A stretch of DNA of 43,176 bases, taken from positions 1 to 43,176 of the forward strand of contig CAZYVU010000022.1 in the NCBI GenBank assembly GCA_964651435.1, written 5' to 3'. The notes under the pieces are model-generated. The model was not told the DNA's origin. It ran no database searches and saw only the letters and a program-made list of their open reading frames with translations. This stretch comes from CAZYVU01 sp964651435. Its GTDB lineage: Bacteria; Desulfobacterota; Syntrophorhabdia; Syntrophorhabdales; CAYQXL01. The translations under genes were made by a program, and so were the position numbers. Each line of letters begins with the position of its first letter. Within the stretch, counting starts at the first letter, position 1. Positions 35,489 through 43,047 of the stretch are shown one piece after another.

Positions 35489-35544
35489 TATTGCGTTGGT
35501 ACTGCGTCGATCTTAGCAGAGGTGCCTTGGTCAATCTGAAGCAC

Positions 35545-36498
35545 ATGAGAAAGCTTTTTACGCTATGTTGTGTCATTCTGCTTCTCTGTGGATACGGGAC
35601 GGCCGCCACAGCGGAGAAGCAGAGGAAGCTCATATTCGCAACGGGCAGCCCTTCGGGCACCTACTACCCTTACGGCGTTGCACTCTCCAAGGCCGTCATG
35701 ACAGGCAACCCCGGGGTCGTCATCACCCCGGTAGGAACCCTCGGGTCGTCGGACAATATACGGCTCCTCAAGAAGAACGAGGCCCATCTGGCAATAGTGC
35801 AAAACGACATAGCGGGCTATGCCTTTCGCGGAGACGAGGGCTTTCAGGGCAAACACACCGGCATGAGGGCCATAGCGGCGCTCTACCCCGAACTCCTCCA
35901 GATGGTCGTTCGAAGCGATGGCCCCATACGGAGCGTGTCCGACTTGCGGGGCCTGACGGTGGTGGCGGGGTCACGAGGAAACAGCGTGACGACAACCTTT
36001 CGGCAGGTCCTGGACAGCTACGGAATGAAGGACAAGGACGTAAAGATGGAGCCCCATTCCTTCGCCCAAAGCGCCTGGCTCTTCAAGCAAAAGAGCCTCG
36101 ACGCCTTTATCCTCGTCACGGCCATTCCGAGTCCTGTCGTTACCGACCTTGCGTCAACGACAAATATAAGCGTCCTTCCCCTTCCCAAAGAAAAAATCGG
36201 GTCCATCGTGCGGGCAAATCCGTTCCTCGAACCTGCCGCCATACCGGCCGGCACCTACAAGGGCCAGGACTCCGAAGTCCCAACGCTTGCCGTCAGGGCA
36301 CTGCTCGTGGCCCCTGCCGACCTTGACGAGGATCTCGCCTATCGGATCACGCGGGCCCTCTTTGAAAATGCCGCAATCCTTGCCGATGGACACCCTGCAG
36401 GGAAGGCGCTGAGCATCCAAAAGGCCCTCAAGGGGCTTTCCATTCCGCCGCACCCCGGCGCCCTCCGTTACTATCGCGAAAAAGCACTATCCAGATAG
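35545..36498 (+). CDS. TAXI-family TRAP transporter solute-binding protein
   Basis: The protein has 317 residues with a signal peptide (MRKLFTLCCVILLLCGYGTAATA). The mature start KLIFATGSPSGTYYPYGVALSKAV is the TAXI signature. AIVQNDIAGYAFRG, LYPELLQMVVRSD and VSDLRGLTVVAGSRGNSV follow the family. These proteins bind a small acid, often a dicarboxylate or glutamate-like ligand, for a TRAP permease. No DctQ/DctM or fused 4TM-12TM permease is nearby, so it is an orphan or serves a distant transporter or sensor. The start is uncertain: no ribosome site before ATG 35545, while an upstream TTG at 35529 follows AGAGGTG. Confidence 0.85.
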   Translation: MRKLFTLCCVILLLCGYGTAATAEKQRKLIFATGSPSGTYYPYGVALSKAVMTGNPGVVITPVGTLGSSDNIRLLKKNEAHLAIVQNDIAGYAFRGDEGFQGKHTGMRAIAALYPELLQMVVRSDGPIRSVSDLRGLTVVAGSRGNSVTTTFRQVLDSYGMKDKDVKMEPHSFAQSAWLFKQKSLDAFILVTAIPSPVVTDLASTTNISVLPLPKEKIGSIVRANPFLEPAAIPAGTYKGQDSEVPTLAVRALLVAPADLDEDLAYRITRALFENAAILADGHPAGKALSIQKALKGLSIPPHPGALRYYREKALSR

Positions 36499-36549
36499 AG
36501 TTGGTGACGCTGCTCCTCTCGTAGCCCTCGCCTTCCGCCCTCGGTTCTT

Positions 36550-37644
36550 CTATTCCCTGCAGTTGTAGTAGCAGACACCCAGGGGGGTTTCCACTGCGTG
36601 GGGAAAGTATTTCCTGCGGAACCACAACGACAGGTGAACAAGGTTGATGAGGACGGGCACTTCAACAAGCGGCCCGATAACGGCGGCAAAGGCCTGTCCC
36701 GAATTGATGCCGAAGACTGCGACGGCTACAGCAATGGCAAGCTCAAAGTTGTTCGATGCCGCCGTAAAAGAAAGGGTCGCGGCCTGCCCGTAATGGGCCT
36801 TCGCCTTGGCACTCATGTAGAAGGATACAAGGAACATTATGACAAAATAGATGAGAAGCGGCACGGCGATTCTAACAACATCCAGGGGGATCTTCACAAT
36901 ATACTCGCCTTTAAGAGAAAACATGACAAGGATGGTAAAGAGAAGCGCGATCAAGGTAATGGGGCTGATTTTTGGAATAAACCGCTCGTGGTACCACCTC
37001 TTATCCTTCACTTTGATGAGCACAAAGCGGGTAATGACGCCGGCGATGAAGGGGATACCTAAATATATAAAGACACTCTCGGCAATCTGCCCGATGGTAA
37101 TATCGACCACAACCCCCTTCAGCCCCATAAGAGGGGGGAGCACCGTTATGAAAAAGTAGGCATAGACGGAAAAGAAAAGGACCTGAAAGATGGAGTTAAA
37201 GGCAACGAGCCCTGCACAGTATTCTGTGTCCCCCTGGGCGAGGTCGTTCCAAACGATGACCATGGCAATACAGCGGGCCAGGCCGATCATGATGAGGCCC
37301 ACCATGTAATCGGGATAGTCTTTGAGGAAAAGGATCGCCAAAGCAAACATAAGCACAGGACCGACGACCCAGTTCTGGATAAGAGAGAGCAGAAGAACAC
37401 GCCAATTCTTGAACACTTCTCCAAGCTCCTCGTACCTCACTTTTGCAAGGGGCGGGTACATCATAAGGATGAGCCCTATGGCAATGGGAATATTAGTCGT
37501 TCCAGCCTGAAAACGGTTCCAGAAATCCACCACGCCGGGGAAGAGATAGCCCCAACCCACACCGATGCCCATGGCCAGGAAAATCCACAGGGTCAGGAAC
37601 CTGTCCAAGAATGATAGGCGTTTTCCAATCTGCTCGGCAGCCAT
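36550..37644 (-). CDS. acr3: Arsenite efflux transporter, Acr3 family
   Basis: This 364-residue membrane protein has ten expected helices. It begins LSFLDRFLTLWIFLAMGIGVGWGY, and the family motif GLARCIAMVIVWNDLAQGD carries the conserved cysteine needed for arsenite transport. PIAIGLILMMYPPLAKVRYEEL and LAIAVAVAVFGINSGQAFAAVIGPLVEVPVLI complete the match. It pumps As(III) out of the cell. It lies 36 bases downstream of arsR on the same strand, an arsR-acr3 operon. AGGAGG sits 12 bases before the ATG, slightly far. Confidence 0.95.
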   Translation of the reverse strand: MAAEQIGKRLSFLDRFLTLWIFLAMGIGVGWGYLFPGVVDFWNRFQAGTTNIPIAIGLILMMYPPLAKVRYEELGEVFKNWRVLLLSLIQNWVVGPVLMFALAILFLKDYPDYMVGLIMIGLARCIAMVIVWNDLAQGDTEYCAGLVAFNSIFQVLFFSVYAYFFITVLPPLMGLKGVVVDITIGQIAESVFIYLGIPFIAGVITRFVLIKVKDKRWYHERFIPKISPITLIALLFTILVMFSLKGEYIVKIPLDVVRIAVPLLIYFVIMFLVSFYMSAKAKAHYGQAATLSFTAASNNFELAIAVAVAVFGINSGQAFAAVIGPLVEVPVLINLVHLSLWFRRKYFPHAVETPLGVCYYNCRE

Positions 37645-37680
37645 CAGCGAATTCTGCCTCCTGTTCTGCTTATCGCTCCT

Positions 37681-38100
37681 TTACTGTACTGTCTTCTTTG
37701 TCGAGAACCCTTTCCGAACCGCTGACCTGTTTTCGCGGGCATCACTGCCCCGTTGCCGCGGTTGCTCGCACAGCTTCTTTTTTTGCACCTCATAGAGCTT
37801 TTCCACGTCCGTCTTTGCCCACTCGAGCCCGGAGAGATCCTTTTTCAAAAAATCGATGTGAGCCGAATGCAAGGGGCCAAGCCCATCCCTCAGGGAATAG
37901 TGCATCCACGTGCCCACGCGTTGGCTTTCCAGAAAACCCGAATGCTTGAGGTAGGCCAGGTGGCGAGACACCTTGGACTGGGGTTCTTCCAGGACCGCCA
38001 TGATATCACAAACGCAAAGTTCTCCATGCAGAAGGAGCAAAAGCATGCGCAATCTCATCCTCTCAGAAAGGGCCTTGTATATCTGAGCTACGTCTTCCAT
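37681..38100 (-). CDS. arsR: ArsR-family arsenic repressor
   Basis: This 139-residue winged-helix repressor starts at ATG 38100 (MEDVAQIYKALSERMRLRML). The As(III)-sensing motif ELCVCDI sits before the recognition helix SKVSRHLAYLKHSGFLESQRVG. A basic, cysteine-containing C-terminal tail is about 30 residues longer than minimal ArsR. It should repress arsR-acr3 until As(III) binds the Cys pair. The longer open frame beginning in the intergenic region is ignored because it would run through the promoter. It is divergent from a second ArsR gene 146 bases away. Confidence 0.92.
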   Translation of the reverse strand: MEDVAQIYKALSERMRLRMLLLLLHGELCVCDIMAVLEEPQSKVSRHLAYLKHSGFLESQRVGTWMHYSLRDGLGPLHSAHIDFLKKDLSGLEWAKTDVEKLYEVQKKKLCEQPRQRGSDARENRSAVRKGFSTKKTVQ

Positions 38101-38113
38101 GGTGTGCCTATAA

Positions 38114-38129
38114 GATATATTCGTGTATC
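38114..38129. promoter_or_regulatory. Candidate ArsR operator, 16-bp imperfect palindrome
   Basis: GATATATTCGTGTATC (outer arms GATA/TATC) lies 14 bases before the arsR ATG, downstream of its promoter. It resembles the AT-rich ATTCG-type dyads bound by arsenic ArsR proteins. Confidence 0.4.
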
Positions 38130-38141
38130 CGGCTATAGACA

Positions 38142-38169
38142 TAAATACCACGAACCCTGGCCCTGTCAA
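38142..38169 (-). promoter_or_regulatory. Putative arsR-acr3 promoter
   Basis: On the minus strand a perfect TTGACA (38164-38169), a 16-base spacer and TATTTA (38142-38147). A weak -10 but a good position, about 40 bases before the arsR ATG. Confidence 0.4.
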
Positions 38170-38192
38170 CAAAAAAACGAGGCGGCAAAGAC

Positions 38193-38221
38193 TTGACACG
38201 TCATTGGCATGTTGGTATATT
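38193..38221 (+). promoter_or_regulatory. Promoter of the arsR2-permease-thiol operon
   Basis: TTGACA (38193-38198, perfect), a 17-base spacer and TATATT (38216-38221, 5 of 6), 25 bases before the arsR2 ATG. This is the best sigma70 match in the window. Confidence 0.7.
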
Positions 38222-38228
38222 TGCCAAC
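38211..38228. promoter_or_regulatory. Candidate ArsR2 operator overlapping the -10
   Basis: GTTGGTATATTTGCCAAC is an 18-bp palindrome (7 of 9 positions symmetric) that covers the -10 hexamer. Its sequence differs from the dyad upstream of arsR, suggesting the two repressors recognise different sites. Confidence 0.55.
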
Positions 38229-38246
38229 GGAACAATAGGAGGGGCC

Positions 38247-38567
38247 ATGATTACCATCGAAGAAGCAGAGATACGAAGTGACATCATTAAGGCGATGGCT
38301 CACCCCGTGAGGCTTATGATCATTGATTTTCTGAAGGAAGGGCCCCAGCCCTTTTCGGCACTTTACGGCCTCTTCGAATTGGATAAATCCACGGTGTCCA
38401 AGCACCTGCTCGTCCTCAAGGAGGCAGGCATTGTGTCATCGAGGAAGAACGGCGCCGATATGATTTACTCCCTGGAGGTCCCCTGTGTCGTCGATTTCTT
38501 CGGCTGTGTAACAGCGGTCATTCAGCATAACGTAAGAAGGCAGCAGATTTGCCTCTGCAAGCGATAA
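38247..38567 (+). CDS. Second ArsR-family repressor
   Basis: This 106-residue winged-helix protein starts at ATG 38247 (AGGAGGGG upstream), beginning MITIEEAEIRSDIIKAMAHPVRLMIIDFL. The recognition helix is DKSTVSKHLLVLKEAGIVSSRKNG. It lacks the ELCVCD motif of the neighbouring ArsR. Its cysteines lie near the C-terminus (VPCVVDFFGC, then QICLCKR), like ArsR proteins that sense through C-terminal thiols. It is the first gene of a seven-gene operon with a permease, thiol-redox proteins and ArsC, and its own promoter carries a matching palindrome. Autoregulation by arsenite or a related thiol-reactive species is inferred. Confidence 0.88.
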   Translation: MITIEEAEIRSDIIKAMAHPVRLMIIDFLKEGPQPFSALYGLFELDKSTVSKHLLVLKEAGIVSSRKNGADMIYSLEVPCVVDFFGCVTAVIQHNVRRQQICLCKR

Positions 38568-38591
38568 CCTGAAACAAGGGGGAGCGTTGGC

Positions 38592-39884
38592 GTGAAAGAC
38601 CGTTATAAGCTTATCGTCCTCCTCGGCGCCTTTCTCGGCGCCTACTACATCCCCTTTCACCATGTGGATGTTCAGAAGGCTATTCTGGAATCGTTCTATA
38701 TGATCCAGGATTACGCGCAGAAACACGTCCTTCTCTGTCTCGTTCCGGCGTTCTTCATTGCCGGCGCCATCTCCGTCTTTGTTTCCCAAGCTGCCGTCAT
38801 AAAGTACCTCGGCCCCGCGGCCAACAAGTGCCTTTCTTACTCCGTTGCCTCCGTTTCGGGCACCGTGCTTGCCGTCTGTTCCTGCACCGTGCTGCCGCTC
38901 TTCGCCGGTATCTACCGCATGGGCGCGGGTGTAGGCCCGGCAACGGCGTTTCTGTACTCAGGGCCTGCCATCAATGTCCTGGCCATCGTCCTTTCGGCCA
39001 AGGTCCTGGGTTGGAAGATCGGCCTTGCCCGCGCTATAGGCGCCATCGCCTTCGCCTACGTGATCGGTTTGCTTATGGCGGTCACGTTCAGAAAGGAAGA
39101 AAAGGCAAAGCAGGCCATGTGCATGCCGGCCGTTGATGAGCCCAAGAGAAGGCTCTGGCAGGACGCCTTCTACATGGCATCGATGATAGGCATTCTTGTG
39201 TTCGCCAACTGGGGAAGGCCTATGGACACGGAAGGGGTCTGGCACGCGATATACAGCGCCAAATGGTATGTTGCAGGCCTCTTCGGTCTTGCCTTTGCCT
39301 TTGCCATCGTCAGGTGGTTTGGGGCAAGGCTGGTTCCTACGGCCATTACGGCCGTCTTGGTGCTTCTCCTTGCACTCCTTTTTCCCAGGTGGCCTCTCAT
39401 TGCCTTCTCAGCAGGCATCGCCGGGGTGGTGTGGGTGACGAAGACATCTTCCGACGAGACACGAAGCTGGCTCGACTCAACGTGGATGTACACCCTCATG
39501 ATCGCCCCCCTGCTTCTTGGTGGCGTTCTCGTTGCGGGGTTTCTTCTGGGCATGCCCGGAACGGACAACGGCATCATCCCGTCTCGATGGATCGCCGCTG
39601 CCGTGGGCGGCAACGGCCTTCTCGCCAACCTCTTTGCTTCCATAGCGGGCGCCTTCATGTATTTTGCAACACTCACGGAGGTCCCGATCGTTCAGGGGCT
39701 TCTCGGGTCGGGCATGGGGCAGGGCCCAGCGCTTGCCCTCCTGCTTGCCGGACCGGCGCTGTCCCTTCCGAGCATGCTCGTCATACGGTCCATTCTCGGC
39801 ACGAGGAAGACGCTTGTCTTTGTCGGCTACGTAATCACGCTCTCAACCATAGCAGGTATGATTTTTGGATGGATGGTTGAATAG
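38592..39884 (+). CDS. Membrane permease of the UPF0718/DUF318 (ArsP-like) family
   Basis: This 430-residue polytopic membrane protein starts at GTG after AAGGGGGAG. The family core is present twice. The first copy has FFIAGAISVFVSQAAVIKYLGP and the cysteine-bearing VLAVCSCTVLPLFAGIYRMGAGVGPATAFLYSGPAINVLAI. The second copy has LFASIAGAFMYFATLTEVPIVQGLLGSGMGQGPALALLLAGPALSLPSM. ArsP members export organoarsenicals; other members have no proven substrate. Sitting 24 bases after arsR2 and in an operon with arsC, it most likely moves an arsenic species. The CSC pair could bind thiophilic metalloids. It is a different family from the Acr3 pump on the other strand. Confidence 0.88.
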   Translation: MKDRYKLIVLLGAFLGAYYIPFHHVDVQKAILESFYMIQDYAQKHVLLCLVPAFFIAGAISVFVSQAAVIKYLGPAANKCLSYSVASVSGTVLAVCSCTVLPLFAGIYRMGAGVGPATAFLYSGPAINVLAIVLSAKVLGWKIGLARAIGAIAFAYVIGLLMAVTFRKEEKAKQAMCMPAVDEPKRRLWQDAFYMASMIGILVFANWGRPMDTEGVWHAIYSAKWYVAGLFGLAFAFAIVRWFGARLVPTAITAVLVLLLALLFPRWPLIAFSAGIAGVVWVTKTSSDETRSWLDSTWMYTLMIAPLLLGGVLVAGFLLGMPGTDNGIIPSRWIAAAVGGNGLLANLFASIAGAFMYFATLTEVPIVQGLLGSGMGQGPALALLLAGPALSLPSMLVIRSILGTRKTLVFVGYVITLSTIAGMIFGWMVE

Positions 39885-39981
39885 AGCAGTGTAAAATTAT
39901 AAATGCAAAGTTAGGGGCGAGGAAACCGGAGCTATAGGTGAATATCGATTATCGGGCGGAGAGAACCGTAAGGAGGAGGAA

Positions 39982-40212
39982 ATGAAGAAGATTCAAATCT
40001 TGGGTACGGGATGCGCGAAGTGCATCAAGCTTGCGCAGAATGCCGAAGAGGCAGCAAAACAGGCGGGTGTGGACCTGGAAATTGAGAAGGTAACTGACAT
40101 TAAGAAGATTATGGAGTTCGGCGTTATGATGACACCGGGCTTGGCCATTGATGGAGAGGTAAAGGTGGTGGGCAAGGTGCTGTCTCCGGAAGAGATAAAG
40201 AAACTGCTGTAG
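39982..40212 (+). CDS. Small thioredoxin-like protein (redox-active disulfide protein 2 type)
   Basis: This 76-residue cytoplasmic thioredoxin-fold protein begins MKKIQILGTGCAKCIKLAQNAEEAAKQAG with a CAKC active site. The cis-Pro region reads GVMMTPGLAIDGEVKVVGKVLSPEEIKKLL. It is typical of the mini-thioredoxins found beside permeases of the DUF318 family. TAAGGAGGAGGA precedes the ATG. It likely gives or takes electrons within the operon, either for ArsC or for the membrane relay. Confidence 0.92.
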   Translation: MKKIQILGTGCAKCIKLAQNAEEAAKQAGVDLEIEKVTDIKKIMEFGVMMTPGLAIDGEVKVVGKVLSPEEIKKLL

Positions 40213-40303
40213 ATCGGGCCAATGAACGGTCTGTAGGCGCGAGACAGGGTGCAACGGATATGACCGGCAGCCGCAATAAGGTACTTCATGAAGGGAGGTT
40301 TTC

Positions 40304-41296
40304 GTGGAAACGGCATCAAACTTAGACCTTTCACGCCAGAAGGGGTTCGGGATGTTTGCCTGGTCCCTGGCGAGATCGAAACGGTACTTGATCAACATCA
40401 TTTTTGCCTTTGTCGCCGTCGGCCTTGAGGTCTACTACAGCATCTGTGGCGGAGCTTGCTCTTATCTCAAGGGCGATCTCTTCAGTATACCGCTCCAGTA
40501 TATCGGCATCGCTTATATGACCGGCATCGTGCTCTTCAGTCTCCTCAAGAAGGACCTCTTTCTCATCCTTCTCCTGTCTTCAGGTGTGGGCATCGAACTC
40601 TACCTCATTGGCTTTCAGATATGGTACGACACCTACTGCCCCTACTGCCTCGCCTTTGCGGGCATCGTGATCTTTCTGTTTTTCGTAAATTTTGACAAAG
40701 CCAGAGTGCGCATGTCCTGTATTGCTATGGGTACGGCGCTGGTGCTCTTCTCCATTTTTTTTCAGGGGTCGGTGACACCGAGCTACGCCGACGAACCACT
40801 CGTACCAAGCTTCGGCGAAGGCAAGGTCAAGGTACGCCTCTACACCGACTACTTCTGCCCTCCCTGCCGGGCCATGGAGCCGGATATAGAGCCTGTTCTT
40901 ACAGAGCTGGTGAAGAGGAGAATCATCACGCTTCTATTCGTTGACACACCCATGTATAAATCATCCTCTCTCTATGCGAGATATTTTCTTTATGCCCTCC
41001 ATGCACAAAGGGATTTTGATCATGCCCTCATAGTGAGGCGACGACTGATGGCGGCTTCGAGGGACAAAAGCCTCGATAGCGAAGAAAAGCTGGAAGCCTA
41101 CTTCAAATTCCACAAGATTGCCGTCAAGCCCTTTGAACCGAAACCGAGCTTCGATGTTCTTTCCGGATATCTGAAGGAAGACCAGGTAAAGTCCACCCCC
41201 ATCTGCGTCATCGTCAGAGATGGAAAAAAGGAGATTCTAACGGGAGGCCCCGATATTGTCGGCGCCCTTAAAGGTCTGGCGGCGAAAGGTCCCTGA
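40304..41296 (+). CDS. VKOR-DsbA fusion, membrane thiol oxidase/disulfide carrier
   Basis: The protein has 330 residues from a GTG start with AAGGGAGG upstream. An N-terminal VKOR-like module of four or five helices has the loop cysteines CGGAC near 50 and the CPYC site in YDTYCPYCLAF near 115. After a further helix, a periplasmic thioredoxin-fold domain (about 170-325) has DYFCPPCRAMEPDIEP, a DsbA/DsbG-like CPPC active site, and a STPICVIV cis-Pro segment. VKOR homologues re-oxidise DsbA with quinone, here covalently linked. With menaquinone as acceptor it would introduce disulfides in the periplasm. It shares an operon with a reducing CcdA/thioredoxin pair, an unusual combination. Confidence 0.85.
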   Translation: METASNLDLSRQKGFGMFAWSLARSKRYLINIIFAFVAVGLEVYYSICGGACSYLKGDLFSIPLQYIGIAYMTGIVLFSLLKKDLFLILLLSSGVGIELYLIGFQIWYDTYCPYCLAFAGIVIFLFFVNFDKARVRMSCIAMGTALVLFSIFFQGSVTPSYADEPLVPSFGEGKVKVRLYTDYFCPPCRAMEPDIEPVLTELVKRRIITLLFVDTPMYKSSSLYARYFLYALHAQRDFDHALIVRRRLMAASRDKSLDSEEKLEAYFKFHKIAVKPFEPKPSFDVLSGYLKEDQVKSTPICVIVRDGKKEILTGGPDIVGALKGLAAKGP

Positions 41297-41407
41297 AGCG
41301 TGTGAGCAGCGCCGGTTAGATGATTTACACCCTTCCTGAAAAGCAGGCATACCTTGCGTGTCTGGATTACCCGGGAAGCATGACCCATTAATGTGGAGGT
41401 AGAATCG

Positions 41408-41836
41408 ATGATACAGCGGTTGCATGAAACAAGAGTTGCTATTTTGGCAGTTGGCCTACTGCTTTTCGCAGCCGGCCTTGTTGCTCTCTCACCGGCATGG
41501 GCCGCCGAGGCAAGGGCGGCAACTCAACAAAGGAAGCTGCCCAAGATGATCGATATCGGCGCAAAGAAATGTATACCGTGCAAGATGATGATCCCCATCA
41601 TGGAGGACCTTGAGGCGAACTATACGGAAAGCCTTGTTGTAGAGTTTATTGATGTCTGGGAAAACCCCGGCGCAGGGCGGCCTTACGCAATCAGGAGTAT
41701 TCCGACACAGATCTTCTATGACGCCTCGGGCAAGGAATTGACAAGGCACATCGGTTACATCTCGAAGGAGGCCATCATAAAGACCTTTAAGGACTTCGGC
41801 ATAGAAATTAAGAGGAATACCCCCAAAGGGGGCTGA
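41408..41836 (+). CDS. Exported thioredoxin-like protein
   Basis: This 142-residue protein has an N-terminal signal or anchor segment (VAILAVGLLLFAAGLVALSPAWA, with a cleavage-like AWA-A). A thioredoxin domain follows, with DIGAKKCIPCKMMIPIMEDLE (CIPC active site), VEFIDVWENP, and RSIPTQIFYDASGKELTRHIGY (cis-Pro SIPT). Start ATG 41408 follows GTGGAGGTA; a GTG slightly upstream is possible. The next gene, five bases away, is the transmembrane reductant carrier CcdA. This is therefore probably the periplasmic acceptor that CcdA keeps reduced, as in CcdA-thioredoxin pairs. Confidence 0.9.
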   Translation: MIQRLHETRVAILAVGLLLFAAGLVALSPAWAAEARAATQQRKLPKMIDIGAKKCIPCKMMIPIMEDLEANYTESLVVEFIDVWENPGAGRPYAIRSIPTQIFYDASGKELTRHIGYISKEAIIKTFKDFGIEIKRNTPKGG

Positions 41837-41840
41837 CCGA

Positions 41841-42539
41841 ATGGAGCGCCTCTTTGTTGTCCTCACCAACGCCATAGAGGGCCCGCCCGTTCTCGCAGGC
41901 ATCGTTTCGATCCTGTGGGGTGTCCTCAGTATTGTCTTGAGCCCCTGTCATTTGGCGAGCATCCCCCTCGTTGTCGGGTTTATCGACGAGCAGGGCCGCA
42001 TCTCAACCCGGCGCGCCTTCCTCATAGCCACACTCTTTTCCGTGGGCATCCTCGTCACCATTGCAGTTATCGGTTTCGTGACAGCCCTCGCCGGCCGCAT
42101 GATGGGGGACTTGGGAAGGTGGGGCAACTATTTCGTTGCCGTCATTTTCTTTCTCGTGGGCCTTCACCTCTGGGACGTCATCCCTATGCCGTGGTCCGGT
42201 CCCGGCCAGGTGGGGATGAGGCGTAGGGGGCTCTTCGCTGCATTTCTCCTGGGCCTCATCTTCGGTGTAGCCCTTGGCCCCTGCACCTTCGCCTACATGG
42301 CCCCCATGCTTAGCATCACCTTTCAGGTCTCGTCGACACAGCTCTGGTACGGTATTCTGCTCCTCTTCCTCTACGGAATAGGCCACTGCTCCGTCATTGT
42401 CTTCGCCGGAACATTCACCGAGCTGGTCCAGCGCTATCTCAACTGGAATGAGCGCTCAAGGGGCCCCATGATTGTCAAGAGGGTTTGCGGAGTTCTCGTC
42501 ATGCTGGGAGGAGTCTGGCTCATATACACGGCGTCGTAA
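41841..42539 (+). CDS. CcdA/DsbD-type transmembrane thiol-electron carrier
   Basis: This 232-residue membrane protein has six predicted helices. The two redox cysteines occupy the family positions, SIVLSPCHLASIPLVVGFI near 35 and FGVALGPCTFAYMAPML near 150, each followed by the pseudo-symmetric half. It carries electrons from cytoplasmic thioredoxin to an extracytoplasmic thioredoxin. It starts five bases after the exported thioredoxin stop, so the two are coupled. No cytochrome c maturation gene is nearby, so the role here is more likely tied to the arsenic/thiol operon. Confidence 0.9.
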   Translation: MERLFVVLTNAIEGPPVLAGIVSILWGVLSIVLSPCHLASIPLVVGFIDEQGRISTRRAFLIATLFSVGILVTIAVIGFVTALAGRMMGDLGRWGNYFVAVIFFLVGLHLWDVIPMPWSGPGQVGMRRRGLFAAFLLGLIFGVALGPCTFAYMAPMLSITFQVSSTQLWYGILLLFLYGIGHCSVIVFAGTFTELVQRYLNWNERSRGPMIVKRVCGVLVMLGGVWLIYTAS

Positions 42540-42603
42540 ATTGCTCGCCAAGACTCCGGCCGGGAGAGCAAATGAGGGCCCCACACTTATTACGGAGGGA
42601 ATG

Positions 42604-43047
42604 ATGGAAAAAACAAAAGTGCTCTTTGTGTGTGTCCATAACGCTGCTCGCAGCCAGATGGCTGAGGCGTTCATGAATCATCTCTGTGGCGACAAGTACG
42701 AAGCGGAAAGTGCCGGGCTAGAGCCCGGCGAGCTGAACCCTCTTGCCGTCGAGACCATGAGGGAGGTGGGAATCGACATCTCCCGGAACAAAACCAAGAG
42801 CGTTTTCGACTTCTTCCAGAAGGCCAAGCTCTATGGCTTTGTCATTACGGTCTGCGACCAGGCAAGCGCGGAAATGTGTCCCATCTTTCCCGGCATCACG
42901 ACGAGGCTCCATTGGTCGTTCGAAGACCCCTCGCGCTTTACAGGGACGCATGGGGAAAAGTTGGCGCAAGCGAGAGTCGTCAGAGACCAGATACATGAGA
43001 AAATTCTCGACTTCTGCCGACAACAGCAGCCGGTCGCCATCAAATAG
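42604..43047 (+). CDS. arsC: Thioredoxin-linked arsenate reductase, LMW-phosphatase fold
   Basis: The protein has 147 residues from ATG 42604 (GGAGGG at best spacing; an ATG one codon earlier is also possible). The P-loop CVHNAARSQMAEAF carries the nucleophilic Cys and Arg. The disulfide-relay cysteines occur in VCDQASAEMCPIFPG as a C-x6-C pair, the pattern of Staphylococcus-type ArsC, which is reduced by thioredoxin rather than glutaredoxin. HWSFEDPSRFTGT holds the general-acid Asp-Pro. It reduces As(V) to As(III), which the nearby Acr3 and perhaps the permease can remove. It is the last recognisable gene of the operon, 64 bases after ccdA. Confidence 0.95.
   Translation: MEKTKVLFVCVHNAARSQMAEAFMNHLCGDKYEAESAGLEPGELNPLAVETMREVGIDISRNKTKSVFDFFQKAKLYGFVITVCDQASAEMCPIFPGITTRLHWSFEDPSRFTGTHGEKLAQARVVRDQIHEKILDFCRQQQPVAIK

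Noticed and set aside
38101..38235. N-terminal extension of ArsR through the divergent promoter region
   Set aside because: It would cross the -35/-10 boxes and the operator; homology begins at the ATG at 38100.
41318..41392. Tiny 23-codon frame between the VKOR-DsbA and thioredoxin genes
   Set aside because: No ribosome site and no feature beyond an open frame of chance length.
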